This document shows positions 1-5,452 of a stretch of 5,452 nt of DNA, one piece after another. A program made the translations under genes and the position numbers. Position 1 is the first letter of the stretch. Every line of letters starts with the position of its first letter. The notes below the pieces were generated by a model that was given only the letters and a program-made list of their open reading frames with translations, made no database searches and was not told where the DNA came from. Source of the DNA: an uncultured Paracoccus sp. Lineage in GTDB: Bacteria; Pseudomonadota; Alphaproteobacteria; Rhodobacterales; Rhodobacteraceae. The stretch spans positions 1 through 5,452 of the forward strand of contig CALLYR010000193.1 of NCBI GenBank assembly GCA_937859005.1, given 5' to 3'.

Positions 1-1024
1 CCAGCGGTGCGGTCTCCAGGGCGGCAGCGATTTCCGCCTGCCGGTCCCTGATTATCTTGCGTTGCTGTGCGATCGCCTCGCGCTGCTGCTCGACCAGCGC
101 GATTTCGCGCTCGACGCCGGTGGCGGTCTCCAGTTCCGCAGGATTCTGGCGCAGTTTCTCGATCTCCTGTTCGATGCGCGCAATTTCAGGGTGGTTTGCC
201 GGCAGAACGCGCCGGCTCTGGGCCAGTTCGCTGGTCAGCTTGCTCAGCCGGGCGGCCAGCGTCGCCTCGCGCGCTTCGGGGTCGGGCGACTGCGCCTGCC
301 GCTCCAGCGCCAGCTTCTCGCGCGCCAGCTGCAGTTCCCGCTGCTCCAGATCCATCAGCATTCCGCGCAACTGGGCCTGTTCGCTGCGGATCGGCTCGAC
401 CGCGACAGGCAGAGATTCCTCGTTCTCTCGCTTGACCCGGCCGATCTCGTCATCGATCTGCAGGATGTGGATGTTCAGCCGCTGCTGTTCCGACCGCAGA
501 AAGCGCTGCGCCGCCTCGATCGAGGACAGCCGCTCCTGGCGGTCCTGGTCGATCAGGCTGGCCGTCAGGTCGTTGACCAGATCCGCCGCATCCTGCGGAT
601 CGCCCGCGCGGCTGGTGACGATCAGCGCCGTCACTGCGGTGGATTCGCCCTCGCGCGGGGCCACGCCGGCCGCGTTGATCATCTGGATCTGGGTGCTCAT
701 GCGGAAGGCCGCGACCTTCTGATCCACGCTCATTCCTTCGGCATCGCTGAACAGATCATGGCGGTCGATCAGTTTCAGGATGTTGCCCCGGCTCATCAGG
801 CGTTGCTCGATCAACTGAAGACGGCGGGCAGGCAACATTGTCTCGCCGCCCACGGACACAGCGCTGTTGCGCAGTTGCACCACCGCGCTTGCCTCATAGG
901 TGGCGGGAATCGACATCACATGCAGCAACGTCCCCAGGATGCCCGCCGAAATCACCGCCGCTATCACCGCCGCGTGCCGGCGGATCATCGAGACGACATC
1001 GGAAAAAGAGGTGATCGGCCCCAT
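1..1024 (-). CDS. Wzz/GumC-family polysaccharide chain-length (co-polymerase) protein, 3' end beyond window
   Basis: Inner-membrane polysaccharide co-polymerase that sets chain length and links polymerisation to export in exopolysaccharide or capsule synthesis. The 341 visible residues start at the ATG at 1024; the C-terminus is off the window. Seen: a short cytoplasmic N-terminus, a first membrane helix at about residues 17-36, a Wzz-type domain (about 40-160) with the AADLVND segment near 146-152, then a long coiled-coil region rich in Glu, Gln, Arg and Leu (about 163-335). The coiled coil contains the NHPEI segment (277-281) typical of GumC/ExoP proteins just before a helix. A GGAG ribosome site lies 7 bases before the ATG. 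The start is 1 base after the stop of the CpsD-like gene, so the two are translationally coupled. The second membrane helix, and any fused kinase domain, would lie off the window. The family call is firm; the exact polymer is unknown. Confidence 0.9.
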   Translation of the reverse strand, partial: MGPITSFSDVVSMIRRHAAVIAAVISAGILGTLLHVMSIPATYEASAVVQLRNSAVSVGGETMLPARRLQLIEQRLMSRGNILKLIDRHDLFSDAEGMSVDQKVAAFRMSTQIQMINAAGVAPREGESTAVTALIVTSRAGDPQDAADLVNDLTASLIDQDRQERLSSIEAAQRFLRSEQQRLNIHILQIDDEIGRVKRENEESLPVAVEPIRSEQAQLRGMLMDLEQRELQLAREKLALERQAQSPDPEAREATLAARLSKLTSELAQSRRVLPANHPEIARIEQEIEKLRQNPAELETATGVEREIALVEQQREAIAQQRKIIRDRQAEIAAALETAPL

Positions 1025-1025
1025 C

Positions 1026-1736
1026 TCAGCGCTCCGCCTCGGCCAGGAACAGGCCGATCATGGGTGTGTCCCAGTCGTCCAGCCGCTCGCAGGCCCGTAC
1101 ATCTGCAGCCGTGGTGCGACGTCCGTCAAGAACCATGACCGCGGCCTCGACAAGCGCCAGCCCGGCCAGTCCGGCATCCCCGCCCAGCATCGGCGGCAGG
1201 ATGAACAGCGCCACATCCGGCTGAAGCGTTGCGACCAGCGCCCCGATCGTGCGGCCGGTGCCGGGTTCCTGCAGGGTATCGCCGGCCATGGGATCGGGTC
1301 TTGCGTTCGCCAGAACCGCCAGATTGCCGCCCAGTCGCTTCAGCAGCCCGAACAGATCGGCGCGCGCACGCAGGGACGCCGCAAGGTCAGGTGCCATCTT
1401 CATGCCGAAACCTGACGCCACCCGCGGCGCGGCCAGATCAAGATCCGCCAGCAGGATCTTCAGGCTGGGGCGCCGGGCCAGCGACAGGGCCAGATTCATT
1501 GCCGCCACTGCGGTGGCCGGCCCCTGCCGGGGCTGGATCAGGCCGATCCGCCGCCAGTCGTGTTCCGTGGTCATCCCCAGCAGGCGCGTCCGCAAAAGGT
1601 CATAGCCCGCATTCAGCGACCCCGGAGGGCGCGCGCTGACCAGGCGCCGCAGGGCTTCGCCTCGCGGAAGGGTGAAGGGCGGGATCTCCGCCCATTCGCG
1701 GGATTCCCGAAACTGGCTTTGCAAATCCTGTTTCAT
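1026..1736 (-). CDS. CpsD/CapB-like P-loop protein of polysaccharide export, with degenerate nucleotide-binding motifs
   Basis: Cytoplasmic partner of the Wzz protein encoded 1 base downstream; relatives are bacterial tyrosine kinases (CpsD, CapB, Wzc C-terminal domain). With the ATG at 1736 it has 236 residues, normal for a stand-alone CpsD. Seen: a family-like AGYDLLRTRLL segment (43-53), a P-loop position reading QPRQGPATA (68-76) with no lysine, an intact Walker A' ILLADLD (94-100, Asp98 and Asp100), a family-like NLAVLANARP (138-147), and a Walker B position LFILPPML (177-184) where relatives have Asp in place of Ile179. There is one tyrosine (Tyr45) and no C-terminal tyrosine cluster. 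ATP hydrolysis and autophosphorylation are therefore doubtful (inference). The start is moderately sure: the ribosome site is weak, with only CAGG directly before the ATG. The frame stays open to an ATG at 1877, but that upstream part resembles no family sequence and covers an inverted-repeat-rich gap. Confidence 0.82.
   Translation of the reverse strand: MKQDLQSQFRESREWAEIPPFTLPRGEALRRLVSARPPGSLNAGYDLLRTRLLGMTTEHDWRRIGLIQPRQGPATAVAAMNLALSLARRPSLKILLADLDLAAPRVASGFGMKMAPDLAASLRARADLFGLLKRLGGNLAVLANARPDPMAGDTLQEPGTGRTIGALVATLQPDVALFILPPMLGGDAGLAGLALVEAAVMVLDGRRTTAADVRACERLDDWDTPMIGLFLAEAER
1032..1038 (-). promoter_or_regulatory. Ribosome binding site of the Wzz/GumC gene
   Basis: Minus-strand GGCGGAG ends 7 bases before the ATG at 1024 and lies inside the last codons of the CpsD-like gene. 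It fixes the Wzz start and supports translational coupling of the pair. Confidence 0.65.
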
Positions 1737-1766
1737 CCTGACGCCATTGCTTGAAATAAAGGCTTC

Positions 1767-1786
1767 GCCGGATCGGACGATCCGGC
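1767..1786 (-). terminator. Hairpin with short T-rich tail: possible weak terminator or attenuator before the CpsD-like gene
   Basis: A perfect inverted repeat with 8-bp arms, GCCGGATC and GATCCGGC, around a 4-base loop. On the minus strand the tract TTTATTT follows 6 bases after the stem. It lies between the flippase stop (1906) and the CpsD-like ATG (1736). The interrupted, offset T tract makes a full rho-independent terminator uncertain. It could instead be an attenuator, an mRNA-stability element or an operator, since its arms belong to the repeated motif described separately. Confidence 0.35.
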
Positions 1787-1834
1787 TCTGCTTAGGCCAG
1801 CCGGGCAAGCGGACCAAGGAGATTTGCCGGATCG
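1767..1834. repeat. Three copies of the 9-mer GCCGGATCG in the flippase-CpsD gap
   Basis: GCCGGATCG occurs at 1767-1775 and 1826-1834 in the same orientation and inverted (CGATCCGGC) at 1778-1786. The first and inverted copies form the hairpin. Three copies of a 9-mer within 68 bases of non-coding DNA suggest a protein-binding site, but GC bias makes this less striking than in random sequence. Confidence 0.5.
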
Positions 1835-1856
1835 CCCGCATTTCCGTGCCGGCAGT

Positions 1857-1871
1857 CCGGAAATCTTCCGG
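1857..1871 (-). other. Small inverted repeat just after the flippase gene
   Basis: CCGGAA and TTCCGG arms (6 bp) around a 3-base loop, about 35 bases past the flippase stop. No T tract follows on the minus strand, so a classic terminator is not supported. It may protect the 3' end of the mRNA or be chance. Confidence 0.3.
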
Positions 1872-1905
1872 CCGCATCCTGGGAAGCGGACTGCAAGGGC
1901 GCGCT

Positions 1906-3243
1906 TCATGGCGGCCAGGTCAATGCAAGACCCACCCCCAGCAGCAGTCCCGTCCCCAGGATGATCGCATCGGAACGCAGATCGTCGGCCCGATAGGATT
2001 TCGCCACCCTCAGCAGAACGGGATACATTGCCAGTCCTGTCAGGCCCTGCGCGGCAAGAATGCCCGGCAGTCCGCCGTAATGCGCCCCGATCAGCAGGGC
2101 GGGAACATAGATCAGCGCCCGCAACCCCTGCAGCCTGAACAACTGCCGCGAATTTCCGACCGCCAGCGGAATCGAATCGTAACCCAGCGCGGCGATCGCC
2201 GGCATCTGGATCAGGGCGATCACAGACAACTGCCAGCCCGCCTCGGCATAGCGGATGTCGTAAAGCAATCCTATGATGAAAGGCCCCAGCACGACCAGGA
2301 CCGCCGCAACCGTCATCAGCGCAAGGCACACCCTGGCCCGCAGGCGGGCCACCCGCGCGGCATTGTCGGGCGAAGCCGCCGGCGGCGCCTCGCGATAAAG
2401 CGGAAGGAACAGACGCCCTGCGATTGCCAAGCCCAGCGTCATCGGCAGCGTTCCCAGCATCGCAGCGATGTTGTAGATGCCCAGGTCGTGAAGCGACAGA
2501 TAGCCGCCCAGAATCAGCCGGTCGCCCTGGAACACCAGAAAGCCGCAGATCGTGCTGAGGAAAATCCACGGCCCAAAACGGCGCAGTTCGGCCAGGGTCG
2601 CCGCCTCCAGCCGGAAGCGGTTGTCGATGCCCGGCAGCAGGGTCTTGATCAGCAGGACCTGGATCACGCTGCCCAGCACGCCCCCCAGCACCAGCGCCCA
2701 GACCGACCGCATCGCCACCGCCAGCAGGACCGTGACCACGAGGCCCAGAACCTGCGAGATCAGTTCGACCCGCGTCAGCTGCCCGACATCCAGATGCCGG
2801 ACCGCGGAATCCATCCGGGTCGGCATGAAGCCCCCGATGACCAGGCCGAAGGCCGTCACCGGAAGCAGCCGCGCCAGCAGCGGTTCCTGATAGATGACCG
2901 ACAGCGGGAAGGCCAGGGCGCAGGCGATCAGCCACAGGGTCACGCCGCGGATCACCTGGACGGTCCAGATGGTGTTGAGGAACTCGGGCTCGTCCCCCCT
3001 GGCACTGTTCTGGATTGCCGGACTCGTCCCCATGTCGCTGAACATCACCAGACCGATCATGAAGGCGGTGACCAGCGCCATCGCCCCGAAGGCGTCGGGC
3101 ATCAGCAGCCGCGTCAGGATCAGGTTCGAGCCGAGCCGCAGCGCCTGGGATATGAAAAACGAAAGACCCGTCCAGGCCGAACTTCGCATCGCACGGGATT
3201 CGACACCGTTGCCGTCAAAGGCCCCCTTCAACCGCTTGATCAA
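1906..3243 (-). CDS. Oligosaccharide flippase (Wzx-like, MOP superfamily, polysaccharide biosynthesis protein)
   Basis: Integral inner-membrane protein expected to flip undecaprenyl-linked oligosaccharide units to the periplasm for polymerisation. From the TTG at 3243 it is 445 residues, typical for the family. Seen: a basic N-terminal segment (KRLKGAF), then hydrophobic helices from about residue 22 to the C-terminus (for example 52-70, 100-118, 163-178, 180-199, 225-240, 305-329, 338-352, 375-390, 427-443). Family-like stretches include NLILTRLLMPDAFG (40-53), LNTIWTVQVIRG (89-100), WIFLSTICGFLVFQGDRLILG (226-246) and LGIYNIA (254-260). The frame stays open upstream into the GntR gene, so the longest-ORF start is wrong. 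TTG is chosen because AAGAAGG lies 8 bases before it; the next in-frame ATG (3189) has no ribosome site and loses the basic N-terminal segment. The CpsD-like and Wzz genes follow, suggesting a Wzx/Wzy pathway. Substrate unknown. Confidence 0.88.
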   Translation of the reverse strand: MIKRLKGAFDGNGVESRAMRSSAWTGLSFFISQALRLGSNLILTRLLMPDAFGAMALVTAFMIGLVMFSDMGTSPAIQNSARGDEPEFLNTIWTVQVIRGVTLWLIACALAFPLSVIYQEPLLARLLPVTAFGLVIGGFMPTRMDSAVRHLDVGQLTRVELISQVLGLVVTVLLAVAMRSVWALVLGGVLGSVIQVLLIKTLLPGIDNRFRLEAATLAELRRFGPWIFLSTICGFLVFQGDRLILGGYLSLHDLGIYNIAAMLGTLPMTLGLAIAGRLFLPLYREAPPAASPDNAARVARLRARVCLALMTVAAVLVVLGPFIIGLLYDIRYAEAGWQLSVIALIQMPAIAALGYDSIPLAVGNSRQLFRLQGLRALIYVPALLIGAHYGGLPGILAAQGLTGLAMYPVLLRVAKSYRADDLRSDAIILGTGLLLGVGLALTWPP

Positions 3244-3466
3244 TGATCTTGCCTTCTTCGGTCCAGCATGGGCTGAAAATCTTGAAATCGCGTTAAACCG
3301 GCAGGACCGAATCTGGCCGCCGTCCGGCCCGGACACTAACGCCCGCCGCGGCCGAAGCCAGCCTTTGCGGCAAAATCCGTCATCTCGCAACCGCCTTGTG
3401 GCAATCCGGCCCTGCTCTTCGAGGCCGGGCAGGCGCCGCCCTTCCGGGAAGCAGGCCGGCCGGCGA
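3244..3466. other. Non-coding gap between the GntR regulator and the flippase
   Basis: No supported gene in 223 bases. The GntR-proximal half is GC-rich with overlapping inverted repeats: CCGGCC/GGCCGG arms at 3406-3411 and 3423-3428, a competing CCTGC/GCAGG pair at 3411-3415 and 3429-3433, and a GCCGGCCGGC palindrome near 3454-3463. None is followed by a T run, so termination after the regulator is possible but not shown. An 11-base palindrome with TTTGC/GCAAA arms lies at 3364-3374. The flippase-proximal 60 bases are relatively AT-rich and are the likeliest place for a promoter, but I find no convincing -35/-10 pair. Confidence 0.6.
3252..3258 (-). promoter_or_regulatory. Ribosome binding site deciding the TTG start of the flippase
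   Basis: Minus-strand AAGAAGG ends 8 bases before the TTG at 3243. No comparable site precedes the in-frame ATG at 3189, so this site argues for the non-ATG start. Confidence 0.6.
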
Positions 3467-4237
3467 TCAGAAGCGGCTGAGCAGATCCGAATGAAACGAC
3501 GCATCAAGCCTGCGCATGAAGCTTTCGGCGCAGCACATGTGTTCGCGCATGATCCTGCCGGCCGCCTCGGCGTCGCCTGCGCGGAATGCCGCCAGCAGTT
3601 GCCGGTGGCTTTCGATGTTGTGATCGCCGAACAGCTCATGTTCGCGCATGCTTTCAGAGCGATAGCTGACCAGATCGCGCAACATGCTGTTCAGGAAACG
3701 GCACATCAGGACAAGGATCACATTGTCCGAGGCCTCGCACAGGATGTCGTGGAATTCGGTTTCGGCCCTGCGCACCACGGCCCGGTCGCGCGTGACATTG
3801 GCCTGTTCGCAGATGCGGATGTTGTCTTCCAGCCGGCGGAAATGATCCCCGGTCAGCTTGCCGATGACGTTGCGCGCAAGGCTCACCTCGAGCGAGCGGC
3901 GCAACTCATAGACCTGAGCGAAGTCGATCTTCTGGAAATGCAGATACTGGCGCAACTGCTGCGTCATGATGTCGATCGAGGCGTCCTGGATTTCGGGGCC
4001 TCCGTTCGGCCCCGACACCATCCGCACCAGCCCCTCGACCTCCAGCGCCTTCAGGGCCTCGCGGATCGTGCCCTTGGAACAGCCGTAATGATCCATCAGG
4101 GCGCGTTCGTGCGGCAGGCGGTCGCCGGGGCGCAGGCGGTCGCGGGCGATGCGGCGGCGGATGTCCTCGGCCACCTGGTCCGACAGCTTGATGCGGGCCA
4201 GCCTGCGTTCGCGGGGCAAGGGCGCGTCCTGATCCAT
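3467..4237 (-). CDS. FadR-type GntR transcriptional regulator with FCD domain
   Basis: DNA-binding regulator of 256 residues, typical for the FadR subfamily. Seen: a GntR winged helix-turn-helix at about 18-75, with the core LPHERALMDHYGCSKGTIRE (41-60) followed by ALKALEVEGLV; the usual Ser after LP is His43. A C-terminal all-helical FCD domain (about 104-240) carries the likely metal or ligand pocket: Glu159-x3-His163, His211 and His233, with the 22-residue spacing between the last two histidines seen in metal-binding FCD proteins. Relatives bind small organic acids or similar metabolites and usually repress neighbouring catabolic genes. It starts 9 bases after the M81 peptidase stop, with GAAGGA 5 bases before the ATG and overlapping that stop, so it is probably co-transcribed with and may regulate the peptidase. 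The ligand cannot be told from sequence. An effect on the downstream polysaccharide genes is possible but unsupported. Confidence 0.93.
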   Translation of the reverse strand: MDQDAPLPRERRLARIKLSDQVAEDIRRRIARDRLRPGDRLPHERALMDHYGCSKGTIREALKALEVEGLVRMVSGPNGGPEIQDASIDIMTQQLRQYLHFQKIDFAQVYELRRSLEVSLARNVIGKLTGDHFRRLEDNIRICEQANVTRDRAVVRRAETEFHDILCEASDNVILVLMCRFLNSMLRDLVSYRSESMREHELFGDHNIESHRQLLAAFRAGDAEAAGRIMREHMCCAESFMRRLDASFHSDLLSRF

Positions 4238-4242
4238 CGAAA

Positions 4243-4248
4243 TCCTTC
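4243..4248 (-). promoter_or_regulatory. Ribosome binding site of the GntR regulator, overlapping the peptidase stop
   Basis: Minus-strand GAAGGA ends 5 bases before the ATG at 4237 and overlaps two bases of the upstream TGA stop (4247-4249). This arrangement supports the chosen start and translational coupling. Confidence 0.7.
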
Positions 4249-5452
4249 AGGGCTGCCAGACGGTTTCGGCGTCCAGCGGATATATGGGCCGCGCCAGCTT
4301 TCCGAAGCCGAACAGGTCGTAGTTCGAGGCCGTCACACCCGAGCTTGCACATTCGACCACGGCTTTCGCCAGCGGCTCGAACACGGGCCGGCAATACATG
4401 CGCGACTTCAGATGCAGGAAACGGGCGGACAGCGCGTCGATCCCGAGACAGGTGAAAACGCCCAGGTCCAGCGGCTCATGCGGCTGTTCGCAGACCACGA
4501 TCACGGCGCGCCCGGTGTCCAGCGCCGCCGCCCGTCCCATCGACAGCACCTGCCCGCGATAGATCGGCCCAGTCACGCGATAGCTGCCGTCCGACAGCGC
4601 GGCCACCCGCCCGGACAGGTGCAGCGGCGCGCGCGGGGGCGGCAGGCCCTCGGCCGGGGTCTTGTTGCCCAGCCGCACCTCGACCCCGGCGCCCTCGCCT
4701 GCGGCGAACATCCGCGCCACGGTTTCAGGGTCGGCGATGGGGCCGACCACAATTCCGTCCTGACCGGCGGCCAGCAGTTCCTCGAGCACATCCATCACGT
4801 CGCAGGCGCCGCCCGACATGCAGTTGTCGCCGTGATCCAGCAGCAGCACCGGGGCGCTGCCGTCTGCCAGCACGGCGGCGCGGGCGATGGAATCCGCAAG
4901 AGGTTCCTCGTGATAGACATATTCCGCGCGCCGCCGCCATGCCTCGCGGCCCAGTTCGCGCGCGACCTTGGCGGCCATTTCGGGCGTATCCGCGACGGTG
5001 ACGATGGACAGCCCCGTTTCCGCCAGATCGGCGATGGGAAAGCCGCCGAAGACCGTCACCGCCTGAACGCCCGGCCGCGCCTCGGCCTGCCGCGCCAGTG
5101 CCACCAGATCGGTCATGGCGCAGTCGGCCGTCGTGTTCATGCACAGCGTCGCGGCCAGCATCGGCGGATGGCACAGCGCCATTGCAGGGCGCCGGCCACC
5201 GTCCAGCAGCGGCGCGAACAGGCGCGCGACATGTTCCCCGGTTTCCACCATGTCGATATGGGGATAGGTCTTGAAGCCCACGATCACGTCGCAGTTGTCC
5301 AGCATTCCCTGGGTGATGTTGCCGTGCAGGTCCAGCGCCACGCCGATCGGCACGCCGGGGGCGGCGGCTCGGACGCGGGCCAGCAACTCGCCCTCGCCAT
5401 CGTCATGGCTGCGCGCCACCATCGCGCCATGCAGGTCCAGCAGGATGCCGTC
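4247..5452 (-). CDS. M81-family (MlrC-like) zinc metallopeptidase, 5' end beyond window
   Basis: MlrC-like hydrolase related to the microcystin-degradation enzyme MlrC; most relatives act on unknown small peptides or amides. The reading frame is open at the window edge, giving 401 residues to the stop; the family is roughly 490-510 long, so the first 90 or more residues are missing, and the ATG at 5422 is internal. Seen, numbering from the window edge: LLDLHGAM (4-11), then ALDLHGN (39-45) with Asp41 and His43, and TYPHIDMVETGEH (62-74) with His65. The Asp-x-His and 22-residue His-His spacing matches the zinc site reported for MlrC. A glutamate ligand expected near the N-terminus is off the window. 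The C-terminal domain holds LLLDHGDNCMSGGACD (203-218), KSRMYCRPVFEP (349-360) and RPIYPLD (388-394). The GntR gene follows 9 bases later. Family call firm; the natural substrate is unknown and microcystin is not implied. Confidence 0.92.
   Translation of the reverse strand, partial: DGILLDLHGAMVARSHDDGEGELLARVRAAAPGVPIGVALDLHGNITQGMLDNCDVIVGFKTYPHIDMVETGEHVARLFAPLLDGGRRPAMALCHPPMLAATLCMNTTADCAMTDLVALARQAEARPGVQAVTVFGGFPIADLAETGLSIVTVADTPEMAAKVARELGREAWRRRAEYVYHEEPLADSIARAAVLADGSAPVLLLDHGDNCMSGGACDVMDVLEELLAAGQDGIVVGPIADPETVARMFAAGEGAGVEVRLGNKTPAEGLPPPRAPLHLSGRVAALSDGSYRVTGPIYRGQVLSMGRAAALDTGRAVIVVCEQPHEPLDLGVFTCLGIDALSARFLHLKSRMYCRPVFEPLAKAVVECASSGVTASNYDLFGFGKLARPIYPLDAETVWQP

Noticed and set aside
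62..1138. Plus-strand ORF of 358 codons
   Set aside because: Antisense to the Wzz/GumC gene, whose minus-strand translation has a membrane helix, family-like segments and coiled coil.
1737..1877. N-terminal extension of the CpsD-like protein to an ATG at 1877
   Set aside because: The extra 47 residues lack family resemblance, and the DNA there is rich in inverted repeats, as expected for a regulatory gap.
1733..2935. Minus-strand ORF of 400 codons overlapping the flippase in another frame
   Set aside because: Gly/Ala/Arg-rich shadow with no recognisable domain; the flippase frame is the coherent one.
1672..3246. Plus-strand ORF of 524 codons
   Set aside because: It is antisense to the flippase; its Gln/His/Arg/Asp-rich, domain-free translation is typical of the reverse frame of a GC-rich gene, while the minus strand encodes a clear membrane protein.
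3406..3433. Rho-independent terminator after the GntR gene
   Set aside because: GC-rich inverted repeats are present, but no T run follows on the minus strand, so I list them only as part of the gap.
3244..3639. Upstream extension of the flippase frame to an ATG at 3639
   Set aside because: It would overlap the GntR gene in another frame, and the extra residues are Arg/Cys/Pro-rich without family resemblance; the TTG at 3243 has a good ribosome site.
3906..4394. Minus-strand ORF of 162 codons across the peptidase-regulator junction
   Set aside because: Out-of-frame shadow overlapping two well-supported genes; low-complexity Arg/Gly/Ala/Pro translation.
4573..5174. Short minus-strand ORFs within the M81 gene
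   Set aside because: Alternate-frame shadows of the peptidase, without motifs or ribosome sites.

Overview
The window is a GC-rich stretch in which all five supported genes lie on the minus strand, so the reading order is from high to low coordinates. Codon choice, high GC and the character of the proteins suggest an alphaproteobacterium, probably of the Rhodobacteraceae/Paracoccus group. This is inferred from protein resemblance; no marker gene in the window proves it.

Region 1 (about 4238-5452) is an apparent catabolic/regulatory operon. It holds a 5'-truncated M81-family (MlrC-like) zinc metallopeptidase and, 9 bases downstream, a FadR-type GntR regulator with an FCD ligand-binding domain. 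The regulator's Shine-Dalgarno sequence overlaps the peptidase stop codon, so the two are very likely co-transcribed and translationally coupled. The natural inference is a regulator that senses a small acid or peptide-derived ligand and controls the adjacent hydrolase and possibly other genes off the window.

Region 2 (3244-3466) is a 223-base gap with no supported gene. It contains a few GC-rich inverted repeats and the leader of the next gene.

Region 3 (1-3243) is part of an exopolysaccharide or capsule export cluster. In order it holds an oligosaccharide flippase (Wzx-like, MOP superfamily, probable TTG start at 3243), a 169-base gap rich in inverted repeats, a small CpsD/CapB-like P-loop protein, and, 1 base later, a Wzz/GumC-type chain-length protein that runs off the window. 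The last two match the usual two-part form of a Wzc-type co-polymerase: a membrane and coiled-coil subunit plus a cytoplasmic ATPase/tyrosine-kinase subunit. Together with the flippase they would form part of a Wzx/Wzy-dependent pathway; polymerase and glycosyltransferases are not in view.

The most noteworthy point is that the CpsD-like protein seems to have lost the Walker A lysine, the Walker B aspartate and any tyrosine cluster, while keeping the Walker A' DxD. It looks like a pseudo-kinase partner of Wzz. The second is a 9-base motif present three times in the gap just upstream of it. I see no CRISPR array, RNA gene, insertion sequence or clearly new multi-gene system. The long plus-strand ORFs are antisense shadows.
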